Notes under the pieces: model-generated
Seen by the model: the letters and a program-made list of their open reading frames with translations, nothing else
What the model was told of the DNA's origin: nothing
The model's database searches: none
Origin: Bacillota bacterium
GTDB lineage: Bacteria > Bacillota > Clostridia > Oscillospirales > Ruminococcaceae
Assembly (NCBI GenBank): GCA_023440965.1
Contig: JAEZRC010000001.1
Span: forward strand, 48,210-112,209
Length of the DNA: 64,000 bases
Reading direction: 5' to 3'
Program-made: the position numbers and the translations under genes
In this document: in pieces, positions 35,752 to 44,151 of the stretch
How positions within the stretch are numbered: the stretch's first letter is position 1
How the letters are laid out: each line of letters opens with the position of its first letter

Positions 35752-35762
35752 AGGAGGCAATT

Positions 35763-36020
35763 ATGATAAGGAAAGCAAAAACCTCAGAAGTTATAACAAG
35801 AGACTTCTGGGAAGAGAACTCAAAAGACTTAATTAATCTGCTATTAGAAAATGGTACGAATAAACAGGATTTAATAAAGACATTATCTGATTATAAATTA
35901 ACGCTCTCAATTATTGAAACTTCAAAGAACGAAAAATTTTTATCATTTTCACAAGAGACCTTAAAATCTCTTATTCTGACTGCCGTAATAGCATTACAGC
36001 AAGGAGGTTACGACTTATGA
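35763..36020 (+). CDS. small helical protein of unknown function
   Basis: 85 residues, predicted mostly helical and soluble (SKDLINLLLENGTNKQDLIKTLSDYK...). AAGGAGG precedes the ATG. Its TGA overlaps the ATG at 36017 (TTATGA), indicating coupled translation of the next frame. Confidence 0.6.
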   Translation: MIRKAKTSEVITRDFWEENSKDLINLLLENGTNKQDLIKTLSDYKLTLSIIETSKNEKFLSFSQETLKSLILTAVIALQQGGYDL

Positions 36021-36255
36021 ACACAAAATTATTGCTTCAAATGGAAAAGGAATGTGCCTCAATCAGAAAAAACAAATAGTAAATTCAACGATTATTGGTA
36101 GTGAACGAAATGGTATGGGACAAAGCTTTATACTGCCATTCTTCAAGACTTTAGATTTGACCAATTTAAAAACATCTGATCCAAAGGCAGAATTAATTAA
36201 GGAGGCTGAAAATTATGGCTCAGTATCTCAAGATGACGATAACCACACCAACTGA
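36017..36255 (+). CDS. possible frameshifted gene (20-codon frame joined to a -1 frame)
   Basis: An ATG at 36017 preceded by AAGGAGG opens a 20-codon frame that stops at TAG 36077-36079. The heptamer A AAA AAC at 36067-36073 is in the correct register for -1 slippage, and the -1 frame is then open to 36255, which would give a protein of about 78 residues. Either a programmed -1 frameshift produces the long form, or a base was gained or lost in the A-run. The -1 frame overlaps the next gene by 41 bases. No similarity is recognised, so the call is tentative. Confidence 0.35.
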
Positions 36256-36751
36256 CATAATAAGCACAGCTTTCAAAGCTAAAGAATACAAACAATATAT
36301 AGCACCTGAAGTGTATTATAAGTATGCTAAAGAAAACGGCATAAGAGAAAATATAAAAGATGAATTCTTTAAGGACATACAATACAATTTCAATACATAT
36401 TCACCTTCAGGAAAAGAAGGCTATTCATGCAAAATTGATAGTATCTTACCTCGCAAAACTGGCTTCAATACAGTTGAAGGAAGGCTAGCTTATGCTGAAT
36501 ATGCCTTAACCAATTATGAAAAGCCTACAGAAGTGCTTGAGAATATCTCAGAGAAACTATATGAGTATAAGCACATTTTCAACAATCGGCTTATATACCT
36601 TACTTCCCTTGAGAATATTCAGCAAGCAAAAATTAATGTCAAAGAGTACAACAACAGCATTATAAATTTTCAGCAAGCACCACAAAAGGATGTTTGTGCT
36701 GATGTGGTGCAAACGAAGTTTTTGAATAAGAATAATTCACTCAAACTATAA
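36215..36751 (+). CDS. unknown protein before the primase-like gene
   Basis: 178 residues, soluble, rich in Tyr/Lys/Glu, predicted mainly helical. AAGGAGG lies 8 bases before the ATG. Last-but-one gene of the rightward operon that includes ssb and the primase-like gene. No family recognised. Confidence 0.6.
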   Translation: MAQYLKMTITTPTDIISTAFKAKEYKQYIAPEVYYKYAKENGIRENIKDEFFKDIQYNFNTYSPSGKEGYSCKIDSILPRKTGFNTVEGRLAYAEYALTNYEKPTEVLENISEKLYEYKHIFNNRLIYLTSLENIQQAKINVKEYNNSIINFQQAPQKDVCADVVQTKFLNKNNSLKL

Positions 36752-36766
36752 CAAGGAGGAATTATA

Positions 36767-37759
36767 GTGGTCAAAGAACACAAACAGTTTATTCATTATT
36801 CTGATAGTCAGAAAGCGACAGCTCGTGAAATGGACATCATGGAATTTCTACGGCATTATGAAGGATTAACTTTTGCTCGTGCGGGCCATGGATTTCGTTG
36901 CGAGCAGCACAATAGTTTAGTTATTGATCCTGACCACAAGCGGTGGTATTGGAACTCAAAGGGTATCGGCGGTAATAATGCCGTTGATTACCTTAAATCA
37001 ATTCACGGAATGAACTTCCTGGAATCAATGGACGTGCTGATTGGAAAGGATCGTGCAGAACTTCCTGCAGCTCCGAAGCTTTCAGCAGAAGAAAAAAGAG
37101 AAGCAAAGGAATTGATACTACCTGAAAAGGCCGAAGGCAAACACTCAAGAGCCTTTGCTTATCTTATGAATTCAAGGTATATTGACAAAGATATAATTTC
37201 GCAGTGTATGAAGGATAAGCTCATCTATCAGGATAAAAAGAACAATGTTGTTTTTGTTGGATATGATGAGCAAAATACCCCTCGCTTTGCTTGTACACGT
37301 GGAACATTATCAGACGTTCAGTTTCGCGGTGACTGTAAGGGAAGCGACAAAACGTATGGTTTTAGAATTAATGGCACAGATCCAAGCAGATTGTATGTAT
37401 ACGAAGCTCCTATAGATCTGTTAAGCTACATAACAATGGCTAAGCAAATAAGTGGTAATCACAATTGGAAGAAGCATAATTATCTATCTCTTTCAGGAAC
37501 TTCAGACGTTGCTCTTTCTGCTTATCTGGAGAGAAACAAAAATGTTAAGTCAATTATTTTCTGTTTAGATAATGATGACGCAGGAAACTCTGAGAGTAAA
37601 GCAAACATTGATAAATATTCAAAGCAAGGTTATGTATGCTTAAGAAAAGCACCAAAGGCAAAAGATTTCAATGATGATCTTAAAAATCACCAACTTTCTT
37701 TTCAAGGACTAAAGAAAGTTGGTGATTTTTGCATTAGTAGACCACAAAAAGCACGATAA
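36767..37759 (+). CDS. primase-like protein with DUF3991 and TOPRIM domains
   Basis: 330 residues, GTG start 7 bases after AAGGAGG. The N-terminal region (EMDIMEFLRHYEGLTFARAGHGFRCEQHNSL) resembles DUF3991, with zinc-ribbon-like remnants. The TOPRIM fold follows, with YVYEAPIDLLSY (conserved Glu) and IIFCLDNDDAGN (DxD). Such proteins are encoded by many conjugative elements and are thought to prime synthesis on transferred single strands. The 3' end of the gene contains a long inverted repeat (37682-37730). Confidence 0.85.
   Translation: MVKEHKQFIHYSDSQKATAREMDIMEFLRHYEGLTFARAGHGFRCEQHNSLVIDPDHKRWYWNSKGIGGNNAVDYLKSIHGMNFLESMDVLIGKDRAELPAAPKLSAEEKREAKELILPEKAEGKHSRAFAYLMNSRYIDKDIISQCMKDKLIYQDKKNNVVFVGYDEQNTPRFACTRGTLSDVQFRGDCKGSDKTYGFRINGTDPSRLYVYEAPIDLLSYITMAKQISGNHNWKKHNYLSLSGTSDVALSAYLERNKNVKSIIFCLDNDDAGNSESKANIDKYSKQGYVCLRKAPKAKDFNDDLKNHQLSFQGLKKVGDFCISRPQKAR
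37682..37730. terminator. 19-bp perfect inverted repeat in the primase gene end
   Basis: Arms 37682-37700 and 37712-37730 are perfect complements with an 11-base loop and end in TTTTT on the plus strand and also on the minus strand. It lies within the last 26 codons of the primase-like gene, so it could terminate or attenuate transcription before the pilin-like gene. Confidence 0.7.
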
Positions 37760-37789
37760 AATATTAATAACATTAAGGAGGATATATTT

Positions 37790-38005
37790 ATGGAAGGTTT
37801 ATTAGCATGGTTAGAAAAAGTAGAAGGTATGCTTACAAAGGTTAGTACAGGTGTATTCCTTGTATGTATCATCGCTGCAGGCATTATGTTTGCTACCAGT
37901 GGAGGAAAAGAGCCACAGGGTGCAAAGAAATGGGTTATAAACATCCTGTGTGCCGTAGCAGTCGTATCTTTCGGAGCTGCAATAATTACTGGTTTAATGG
38001 TATAA
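37790..38005 (+). CDS. small two-TM protein, VirB2/TrbC-like pilin candidate
   Basis: 71 residues. A short amphipathic N-terminus is followed by TM1 (STGVFLVCIIAAGIMFATSG), a short basic loop (GKEPQGAKKWV) and TM2 (INILCAVAVVSFGAAIITGLMV). Size and two-helix layout match VirB2/TrbC pilins of type IV secretion systems. AAGGAGG precedes the ATG. It lies apart from the other secretion genes, which start at 42421. Function by architecture and context only. Confidence 0.6.
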   Translation: MEGLLAWLEKVEGMLTKVSTGVFLVCIIAAGIMFATSGGKEPQGAKKWVINILCAVAVVSFGAAIITGLMV

Positions 38006-38318
38006 AGATTTTACAAACTTGTGTTAAATACATTAACAGTAGTCGAATAATGTCGAATTATTTGTTACTACTTTTATTACGTCGCTATACTGTTTATAAA
38101 TTAATAAAATATTACAAAAATAATTATTATTTATTGACTTATTATGATAATCTTGTTATTATATTATTATCTTATTAATTATTTAGTTTTATTTTTCTTT
38201 TATTGCAACACAAACACTTTATACTTTAACTTATAACAATGTTATCTTTCTTATAAAATACAACACGCGCGATTGTTTTATTATAAGTAGATATAAATAA
38301 ATAAATAGGGGTATTAAA
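38006..38318. other. 313-bp AT-rich intergenic region with promoter
   Basis: Very AT-rich, without a gene. It contains a promoter-like pair TTGACT (38134-38139) and TATTAT (38157-38162), 17 bases apart, about 155 bases before the secreted-protein gene. The long leader has no obvious terminator hairpin. Confidence 0.5.
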
Positions 38319-38747
38319 ATGATAAAAAGCATTAAACGCTCAATGGCATTAGTTTTATCTATAGGAGCAATTTTCGCAAGTGGATTAGCAGCAAATGCAG
38401 CTGAGGATAGCTATCCTTATGCGTATAACATTAAAGCATACAATGCACCTACATATACAAACGAAAACTTTTATAGGCAAACTGATAGCACTGACAACAG
38501 ATGGAAAGTTAACCTGCAAAATAGCACAGAAGGAACTGGCGATAAAATGACTTTCTGGATGGCAACTTGGAATAGCAGCCATACAGTTGTAACAACAAAG
38601 GAAACAATTAAACAAGGCTCAGGTAATCATTACTATAATCCATATTCTTCAGCAAATCATAAGACATTGTGCCTTGCTATGTGTAATAATAACTATGCTG
38701 CAGAAACATGGAGAATTAGCGGGGTTTGGGACGAAGAAATTTGGTAA
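38319..38747 (+). CDS. small secreted protein, DUF2712-like
   Basis: 142 residues. Signal peptide with cleavage near ANA-AE (about residue 28) and a mature part of about 115 residues, rich in Asn/Thr/Trp, with the pattern ENFYRQTDSTDNRWKVNLQNSTEG...FWMATWN and a closing WRISGVWDEE. It resembles DUF2712 as I remember that family; members have no known function. It is followed by an inverted repeat and by genes for an ABC transporter, the usual layout of a bacteriocin or signalling peptide operon. Exported, probably by the Sec system. Function unknown. Confidence 0.7.
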   Translation: MIKSIKRSMALVLSIGAIFASGLAANAAEDSYPYAYNIKAYNAPTYTNENFYRQTDSTDNRWKVNLQNSTEGTGDKMTFWMATWNSSHTVVTTKETIKQGSGNHYYNPYSSANHKTLCLAMCNNNYAAETWRISGVWDEEIW

Positions 38748-38760
38748 AACTATAAACTTT

Positions 38761-38791
38761 ATTGGGAATACATTATATATGTATTCCCAAT
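38761..38791 (+). repeat. intercistronic hairpin between secreted protein and transporter genes
   Basis: Perfect 13-base arms ATTGGGAATACAT / ATGTATTCCCAAT with a 5-base loop and no T-run. It may stabilise the upstream message or partly stop polymerase so that the secreted protein is made in excess of its transporter. Confidence 0.7.
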
Positions 38792-38812
38792 AATAATGAA
38801 AGGAGCTATAAA

Positions 38813-39598
38813 ATGAATACTAAATATTTTTTAAATAGAATACTTAATAACAAATTAAAATTAAGTGTTATGTTTGTTTTTATATTAATTCCGGTTATTG
38901 ATGTATTTGCCAGTTTTAAGACAGTTATAGTTGATCATTACGATTTGGGTGCAAATTTCTTTTTAAGAAAAGGTTATTTCTCTTTTCTTGCAGGATCAAA
39001 TAATTCTTTACAAGCATTGTACGAAATAATAGTCTGGTTTTTACCGCTGTTTCTCCTTCTTATTTTCTGTGATATATTTGTTGAAGATTTTCAGACTGGG
39101 GTAAAAAATATACTTGTTTCAAAAGTCGGATTAAAGAAATACTATATGAACAGTATCTTCTTCTCATTAAAATCAGGTTTTATTCTTCCTTTGGTAAGCC
39201 TACTGCCGAATTTATTAATGGTGAATATAATATTTGCAAGAGGTATTAATAACAACACAGATATAAGCGGTGAGCCAGAATTTTTTCAATTCTGCTATTC
39301 GCATATGACTCTTACAAATATAATTTACATATTAATTTTTGCCGTTTTAGCAAGTATTCTTTCTGGAGCGATAACATCAATTGCATTAATGACAAAAAGC
39401 AGACGTATAGCTTATCCAATCAGCGTTTTTATATGGACAGTTCCAAATTTTATAAGGAGATCAATAGTTTATTCCCTTCAACCGTTTACCGAATATGACT
39501 TATTATATTCATTGTCGACTGTTTTAGGAATAATTGTTTTGTGCATATTAATTATTATTGCTGGATATTTAAAGGAGGTAAAATTTGCAAAAGTATAA
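38813..39598 (+). CDS. ABC-2-type permease-like membrane protein (1 of 3)
   Basis: 261 residues with about six TM segments (near 17-35, 72-92, 115-145, 165-190, 198-215, 235-258) and a large first extracytoplasmic loop. AAGGAG lies 7 bases before the ATG at 38813. No catalytic motifs. The stop overlaps the next gene's start. With the two following membrane proteins and the ATPase it probably forms an ABC exporter or an immunity transporter for the secreted protein. Confidence 0.65.
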   Translation: MNTKYFLNRILNNKLKLSVMFVFILIPVIDVFASFKTVIVDHYDLGANFFLRKGYFSFLAGSNNSLQALYEIIVWFLPLFLLLIFCDIFVEDFQTGVKNILVSKVGLKKYYMNSIFFSLKSGFILPLVSLLPNLLMVNIIFARGINNNTDISGEPEFFQFCYSHMTLTNIIYILIFAVLASILSGAITSIALMTKSRRIAYPISVFIWTVPNFIRRSIVYSLQPFTEYDLLYSLSTVLGIIVLCILIIIAGYLKEVKFAKV

Positions 39599-40316
39599 AT
39601 ACAGAAATGCCTCGTTATTTATCGCGATTATTCTAATCATCAGATGGCTGATACAACAATTCAGAGATATAATAACAACACGTGCTATTCTAAAAGATGT
39701 GACACAGTTAAGCTTTTTAAAAACCTATTTTCATGGGTTTGATACTTTTTCTCCTATAGGATTCTGCACCTTTGATGCTTTGCTTTTTATGTTTATGTTT
39801 GTGTACATACAAAGATATGTCAGAAGTACGGAAATTATCAGAATTCAAAAAAGAGAAAAAATATTATTTGAGCATACAAAGGATATTTTGATTATATCAT
39901 TGATCTACACTTTCGTGTCTTATATTATACATTTTTGTGGTGTTCTTATTTTGTTCGATTCACAGTATATTAGAGAATCTCACATGATACTTTATGGATT
40001 AATTAACTTACCAGTTATATATTTATTCCTGATTAAAACAGGACTACTTCAATATTTATTTAGTAGTTTTATTGGTAGGAAAGTTTCGGCATTTGTTGTA
40101 TTTACTATTTATATATTAGAAGCTCTCTTTTTTGCTCCTAAGTTTAAGTGGCTGCCATTTATGGATTCTTCAATATATCCTAAGCTCTTAGCAGAAGAAA
40201 TATCCAAAAGTCAGATTATTAATACATATATTAGATTAATTGCATTTATAGTTGCCCTATATGTTATCAATTTAATTGTAAATTCACGTAAGGACTATTT
40301 AAAAGATGAGAAATAA
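39585..40316 (+). CDS. ABC-2-type permease-like membrane protein (2 of 3)
   Basis: 243 residues, TTG start at 39585 after AAGGAGGT, overlapping the previous gene by 14 bases. Six predicted TM segments (first near 8-22, last near 215-233) with a cytoplasmic basic loop after the second (RIQKREKILFEHTKD). It is not closely similar to its neighbours, yet shares size and topology. The stop overlaps the start of the third permease gene. Confidence 0.65.
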   Translation: MQKYKYRNASLFIAIILIIRWLIQQFRDIITTRAILKDVTQLSFLKTYFHGFDTFSPIGFCTFDALLFMFMFVYIQRYVRSTEIIRIQKREKILFEHTKDILIISLIYTFVSYIIHFCGVLILFDSQYIRESHMILYGLINLPVIYLFLIKTGLLQYLFSSFIGRKVSAFVVFTIYILEALFFAPKFKWLPFMDSSIYPKLLAEEISKSQIINTYIRLIAFIVALYVINLIVNSRKDYLKDEK

Positions 40317-40998
40317 AAAGACGCTAATAGGAATTGTTTTTATTGTAGTTGTATTTCAGTTCTTTATATTGAAAGCTCTTTTATTGGAAGAATATCAATA
40401 TCCATTTTGTAATGGAATAACTTTTAAAGAGAAATTTCAGATGCTTGAGTTTTCGTATTTGTTTTTCCCTCTGATTTTTTATTCATTCTTTTTTAGTCAG
40501 GATATTAATGATTTGACTGTTGGATATGGAAAGCTATACGTTATACGTAAATACTCAAAGAAGAAGCTTATACTTATTAAAATGTTAAAGCAATCAGTTT
40601 TCATTTTGTTTTTTATTGCCATGCAGTTTTCCGTTTTTACAATTTGGTATAAAGATTATAAAACAACTCCTACTGATAGCATAATAAGATCATTTATAAT
40701 ATATTTTCTGGTACTGTATGTATTAGTATTAATAACCGATTTTTTAGAATTGTTTATCCAACCACAGGTAGCAGTGTTCATAAATATTATTGGGACTTAT
40801 TTAACTATGGTAATCGGATATTCATCAAAGAACCAACTTGTAAAAAACATATGTTTCCCTTCATTATTGTTTGGAGTAAATAATGGATCTTTCGGTAACG
40901 GTGGAGTGTATATTGCTTCATTAATTGAAATTACAGTTATATGTGTGTCACTATTAACCATAAATATGGTTGTGTATAATAAAAAGGATGTATTTTAG
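40306..40998 (+). CDS. ABC-2-type permease-like membrane protein (3 of 3)
   Basis: 230 residues. TM1 at about 6-24, a stretch near FSYLFFPLIFYSFFFSQDIND, a basic loop RKYSKKKLILIKMLKQ, then four more TM segments. The loop-TM arrangement matches lantibiotic-type ABC-2 permeases such as those that expel antimicrobial peptides. It overlaps the previous gene by 11 bases. Three co-encoded permeases with a single ATPase is more than the usual two. Confidence 0.65.
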   Translation: MRNKKTLIGIVFIVVVFQFFILKALLLEEYQYPFCNGITFKEKFQMLEFSYLFFPLIFYSFFFSQDINDLTVGYGKLYVIRKYSKKKLILIKMLKQSVFILFFIAMQFSVFTIWYKDYKTTPTDSIIRSFIIYFLVLYVLVLITDFLELFIQPQVAVFINIIGTYLTMVIGYSSKNQLVKNICFPSLLFGVNNGSFGNGGVYIASLIEITVICVSLLTINMVVYNKKDVF

Positions 40999-41011
40999 AA
41001 AGGTGAAAAGA

Positions 41012-41632
41012 ATGATAGAATTAAAAAATGTATGCAAAACATTATCTTCAAGGCTGATACTTGATAATATTACATATAAATTTGAATCTGGTATGGTTTA
41101 TGGCTTGTGTGGACCAAATGGTTCTGGAAAGACAATGATATTAAGAACAATTGCTGGACTTATGATTCCTGACAGCGGTGATGTTATTATTGACGGTAAG
41201 AAACTGCACGATGAAATATCATTCCCTCCTAATGCTGGAATAGTAATTGAAAATATGCAGTTGTTACCAACATATAATGCGTTTGATAATTTAAAAATAC
41301 TAAGCAAAATTAAAAAAGTTGCAACAGATGAAGATATAAAAAAAGCTATTGAACGTGTTGGTTTAAAATCAGATCTTAATGTGAAAAAATACTCATTAGG
41401 AATGAGACAACGACTTAACATTGCACAGGCTATTTTCGAAAAACAGGATATAATTCTGCTTGATGAACCGACAAATGCTCTTGATGAATCAGGTGTCGAA
41501 TTAATATATAATATCATCAGAGAAGAAAAACAAAGGGGAGCTACTATTTTTATTTCTACTCATCATAAGGAAGACCTCCAATCCGTGTGTGATGTAATAC
41601 TAAAGGTTTCGGAGGGAACATTAAGTGAATAG
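41012..41632 (+). CDS. ABC transporter ATPase
   Basis: 206 residues. Walker A is GPNGSGKTMIL, the Q-loop lies near IENMQLLP, the signature is YSLGMRQRLNIAQA, Walker B IILLDEPTNALDES and the H-loop ISTHHKED. Start at 41012 after GAAAGGTG; an upstream in-frame start would overlap the permease. It energises the membrane proteins encoded just upstream. Confidence 0.92.
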   Translation: MIELKNVCKTLSSRLILDNITYKFESGMVYGLCGPNGSGKTMILRTIAGLMIPDSGDVIIDGKKLHDEISFPPNAGIVIENMQLLPTYNAFDNLKILSKIKKVATDEDIKKAIERVGLKSDLNVKKYSLGMRQRLNIAQAIFEKQDIILLDEPTNALDESGVELIYNIIREEKQRGATIFISTHHKEDLQSVCDVILKVSEGTLSE

Positions 41633-42194
41633 TAAATTAAAAACAAAGAAAATACTTATACTATTTTCTATTCTGTTTACTTCATTAATAATAGTATCAA
41701 TAATATGTGCTGTTGTTATGTCAATTGCATACCCAAAAGATAAGATGCCAGATATAGATGATCTAAATGATGTTAAAGTAGATCTTAATGAAGAAAAACC
41801 ACTTGAAACAGATGAAGGTTATTTATATTTTGAAGTAAATGATGACACTGGTAAATTTATAGTAATCGTTGGATTTTCTGTTTATAAAAGTCCAGATAAG
41901 CTCAATATACCAAAAGAAATTGATGGTATTCCAGTAAGAGTTATGTCAGATAGTGTATTTACAGACCAACAAAATCTTACAGAAGTAAACATTCCTGAAA
42001 ATATACAAACTATAGGTTTCTATTGTTTTGCTGGAGATTCTATCCTTAATAAAATTACTATCCCAAAAAGTGTAACCAATATTGGCGATAACGCATTTAT
42101 GAAATGCAAAAAAGTCACTATATATTGTTATAAGGATTCGGCTGCTCACAAATATGCAGTAGATAATAAAATTAAATTTAAGTTGTTGGATTAA
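41625..42194 (+). CDS. membrane-anchored BspA-type leucine-rich-repeat protein
   Basis: 189 residues, GTG start after GGAGGG, overlapping the ATPase gene by 8 bases. One N-terminal TM segment (ILILFSILFTSLIIVSIICAVVMSI split around a charge), then an acidic linker and two to three BspA/LRR_5 repeats (LNIPKEIDGIPVRVMSDSVF, LTEVNIPENIQTIGFYCF, LNKITIPKSVTNIGDNAF). Extracellular. Last gene of the secreted-protein/ABC operon, so it may recognise the product or its target. Confidence 0.75.
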   Translation: MNSKLKTKKILILFSILFTSLIIVSIICAVVMSIAYPKDKMPDIDDLNDVKVDLNEEKPLETDEGYLYFEVNDDTGKFIVIVGFSVYKSPDKLNIPKEIDGIPVRVMSDSVFTDQQNLTEVNIPENIQTIGFYCFAGDSILNKITIPKSVTNIGDNAFMKCKKVTIYCYKDSAAHKYAVDNKIKFKLLD

Positions 42195-42214
42195 GTTGAA
42201 TTGTACTTAATTTA

Positions 42215-42290
42215 ATTATATTTGAACCGATAGAACATTTTAAGGTTATTACAAAGTTTAATCAGACTGCTTCCAAAAACGGGTTCAAGA
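42215..42290 (+). pseudogene. possible transposase C-terminal remnant
   Basis: An open stretch ending TGA at 42292-42294 encodes about 25 residues (FEPIEHFKVITKFNQTASK...). It is followed by GGGCTTGTTGCAAAA, which resembles terminal inverted repeats of some insertion sequences. No start or partner repeat is visible, so this is only a possible scar. Confidence 0.2.
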
Positions 42291-42344
42291 TATGACATTG
42301 ATTATTTAGGGCTTGTTGCAAAATTATAATTAAATAATGTTAAT

Positions 42345-42379
42345 AAACTGATTTCATCATCTGATGGGATCAGTTTTTT
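42345..42379 (+). terminator. terminator/attenuator before the conjugation operon
   Basis: Stem AAACTGAT / ATCAGTTT with an inner CATCA/TGATG stem, followed by TTTTTT (42374-42379). It ends 41 bases before the VirB6-like start, so it either closes upstream transcription or attenuates the operon. Confidence 0.75.
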
Positions 42380-42420
42380 ATATATATAAATTCAAACTAA
42401 TGAACAAAGGAAGTGACATA

Positions 42421-44139
42421 ATGATACCTACCATTTTAGCGTCTTCAGGATCGTATACACAAACTCCTGGATTGCTTGACAGCATAGAAAAGAAAACCGT
42501 ATTTACTGATATTCCTCGAGGAATAGGTTGGGACGCATTAAAATCCTGCTGTAAAATACTTGACGGCGTATTTGACGCGTTTACTGAACTGCTGAATTTG
42601 AATTTTTATGAGATACCTGGTGTTAAAAGCTTTGTATCAAAGACAACACCAATAGCATGGGTTGCTTTTGGCGTTGCTTTAATAATAGGTGCTATTTTCT
42701 TAGCAGTGAAAAAGGATAAGCTAAAGATATCAGATTTCTTCACAAACATACTCGTATCTGCAGCATTTATTATCGTGCTTCCTGCTGCAATAAGTATCTT
42801 AACAGATATGAAGAACGCAGGCGTTTCCGATATGAAGCAGGAGCTTAAGCAGAACAAGACTATGGGACAAACGATCCTGGCCAGTGTAACAGTAGATATT
42901 GAAAAATCCAGTGAAAATAGAAAGATATCTACATTAATGGATAGTAATAAAAATGCGTATAGCCTTAATGTAACAGACACACTGGATAAAAAGAACTGGA
43001 AATACGAAGTGAAAACAAAGCAATTAGATATTACATATCAAAATGCTGATTCAAATGGTTATGTTCAAGCAATAAAAAACTTCTTTGAAATATCTGATGA
43101 TCAGTACAGTGCATATATGGCGTTGTCTGCAGATCAAAAGACAGTATATTTTAAAGCTCATATGCAGCAAGGGTTAGCCAATCTGAAAAATAATAATCAA
43201 ATTCTTCAATGTAATACACTTGAGGAAGTTTTTGCCCTATACCCTTCTTCATTAAATCAGCTTACACAAGAGAATTCAGGCCCAATAAATATATTCGGTG
43301 GCGATTACGTTGATCCTGCAACAAATACAATGTATTACTTCTACAAGCTCAATGAAGGCGATATTGATATTCCAGGAAAAGACCTTCATTTAGATTTCCT
43401 TGAAGAATACATCTATGCCTACAAATATGACTTTGTTATGGGACTTTTGCTTGTAATTGTAACTATAATAGCCTTATTCTTTGCAGGCTTCAGGGTAGTC
43501 GCTCTTATGTTTGACCTTGTCTTTAACCAGATTATTGCACCGATTGTATTTGCAACAGATCTGCAAGGCTCTGGCAGAACAAAAAAGATGATAGAAAACA
43601 TCTTTTCATCTTATCTTGTCTTCATAATCGTCCTGGTACTTGTAAAGCTATACCTTGAGATTAATCTCTGGGCAATTCAAAACCTCACAGATTCAAAGGA
43701 TATATTTATTAAACTAATTATTCTTGTAGGTACAGCAAAATGCGTTATTGACGGCCCAGATATTATTGTTAAGCTCCTCGGAGTTGACGCAGGGGTTAAA
43801 TCAGGAGCAGCTGCAATGCTCGGTATTCAATCAGGATTACGCTTTGCAGGCAGCTTTAAGAATATGGGTAGCAATGTTTTGCACGCACCAGGTAACGCAG
43901 GAAAATCAATTTACAATACTGCTACACGTGCTAACCCTATAAGAAACGCACAGAACTTTATGCGTCAGTCTAAGCTTAACAGAGAGAGCCTGAGCCAACG
44001 TTGGCAGGCATATAAGAGTGGTGGCAATAACAATAGCTCTTCATCAGGGCAGTCGTTTAACGCTTCCACAGCGAAGCCTATGAGTAGTAAGAATCAATCT
44101 TCAGATAATTCATCAGATACAGCTAAGCCGAAAAACTAG
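42421..44139 (+). CDS. VirB6/TrbL-like conjugation membrane protein
   Basis: 572 residues. A soluble N-terminal part is followed by two TM segments (about 78-100 and 108-130), a periplasm-equivalent domain of about 190 residues, then four more TM segments in the C-terminal half, and an Asn/Ser-rich cytoplasmic tail. This multi-pass topology with a large loop is that of VirB6/TrbL-type channel proteins. Start at 42421 after AAGGAAG; an ATG at 42364 lies inside the terminator. First gene of the secretion operon, followed 12 bases later by the VirB3-like gene. Confidence 0.75.
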   Translation: MIPTILASSGSYTQTPGLLDSIEKKTVFTDIPRGIGWDALKSCCKILDGVFDAFTELLNLNFYEIPGVKSFVSKTTPIAWVAFGVALIIGAIFLAVKKDKLKISDFFTNILVSAAFIIVLPAAISILTDMKNAGVSDMKQELKQNKTMGQTILASVTVDIEKSSENRKISTLMDSNKNAYSLNVTDTLDKKNWKYEVKTKQLDITYQNADSNGYVQAIKNFFEISDDQYSAYMALSADQKTVYFKAHMQQGLANLKNNNQILQCNTLEEVFALYPSSLNQLTQENSGPINIFGGDYVDPATNTMYYFYKLNEGDIDIPGKDLHLDFLEEYIYAYKYDFVMGLLLVIVTIIALFFAGFRVVALMFDLVFNQIIAPIVFATDLQGSGRTKKMIENIFSSYLVFIIVLVLVKLYLEINLWAIQNLTDSKDIFIKLIILVGTAKCVIDGPDIIVKLLGVDAGVKSGAAAMLGIQSGLRFAGSFKNMGSNVLHAPGNAGKSIYNTATRANPIRNAQNFMRQSKLNRESLSQRWQAYKSGGNNNSSSSGQSFNASTAKPMSSKNQSSDNSSDTAKPKN

Positions 44140-44151
44140 GAGGTAATTTCA

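Noticed and set aside
36052..36255. Independent gene starting at ATG 36052
   Set aside because: There is no ribosome-binding site in front of this ATG and it lies inside the 20-codon frame. It is treated as the -1 part of the 36017 unit instead.
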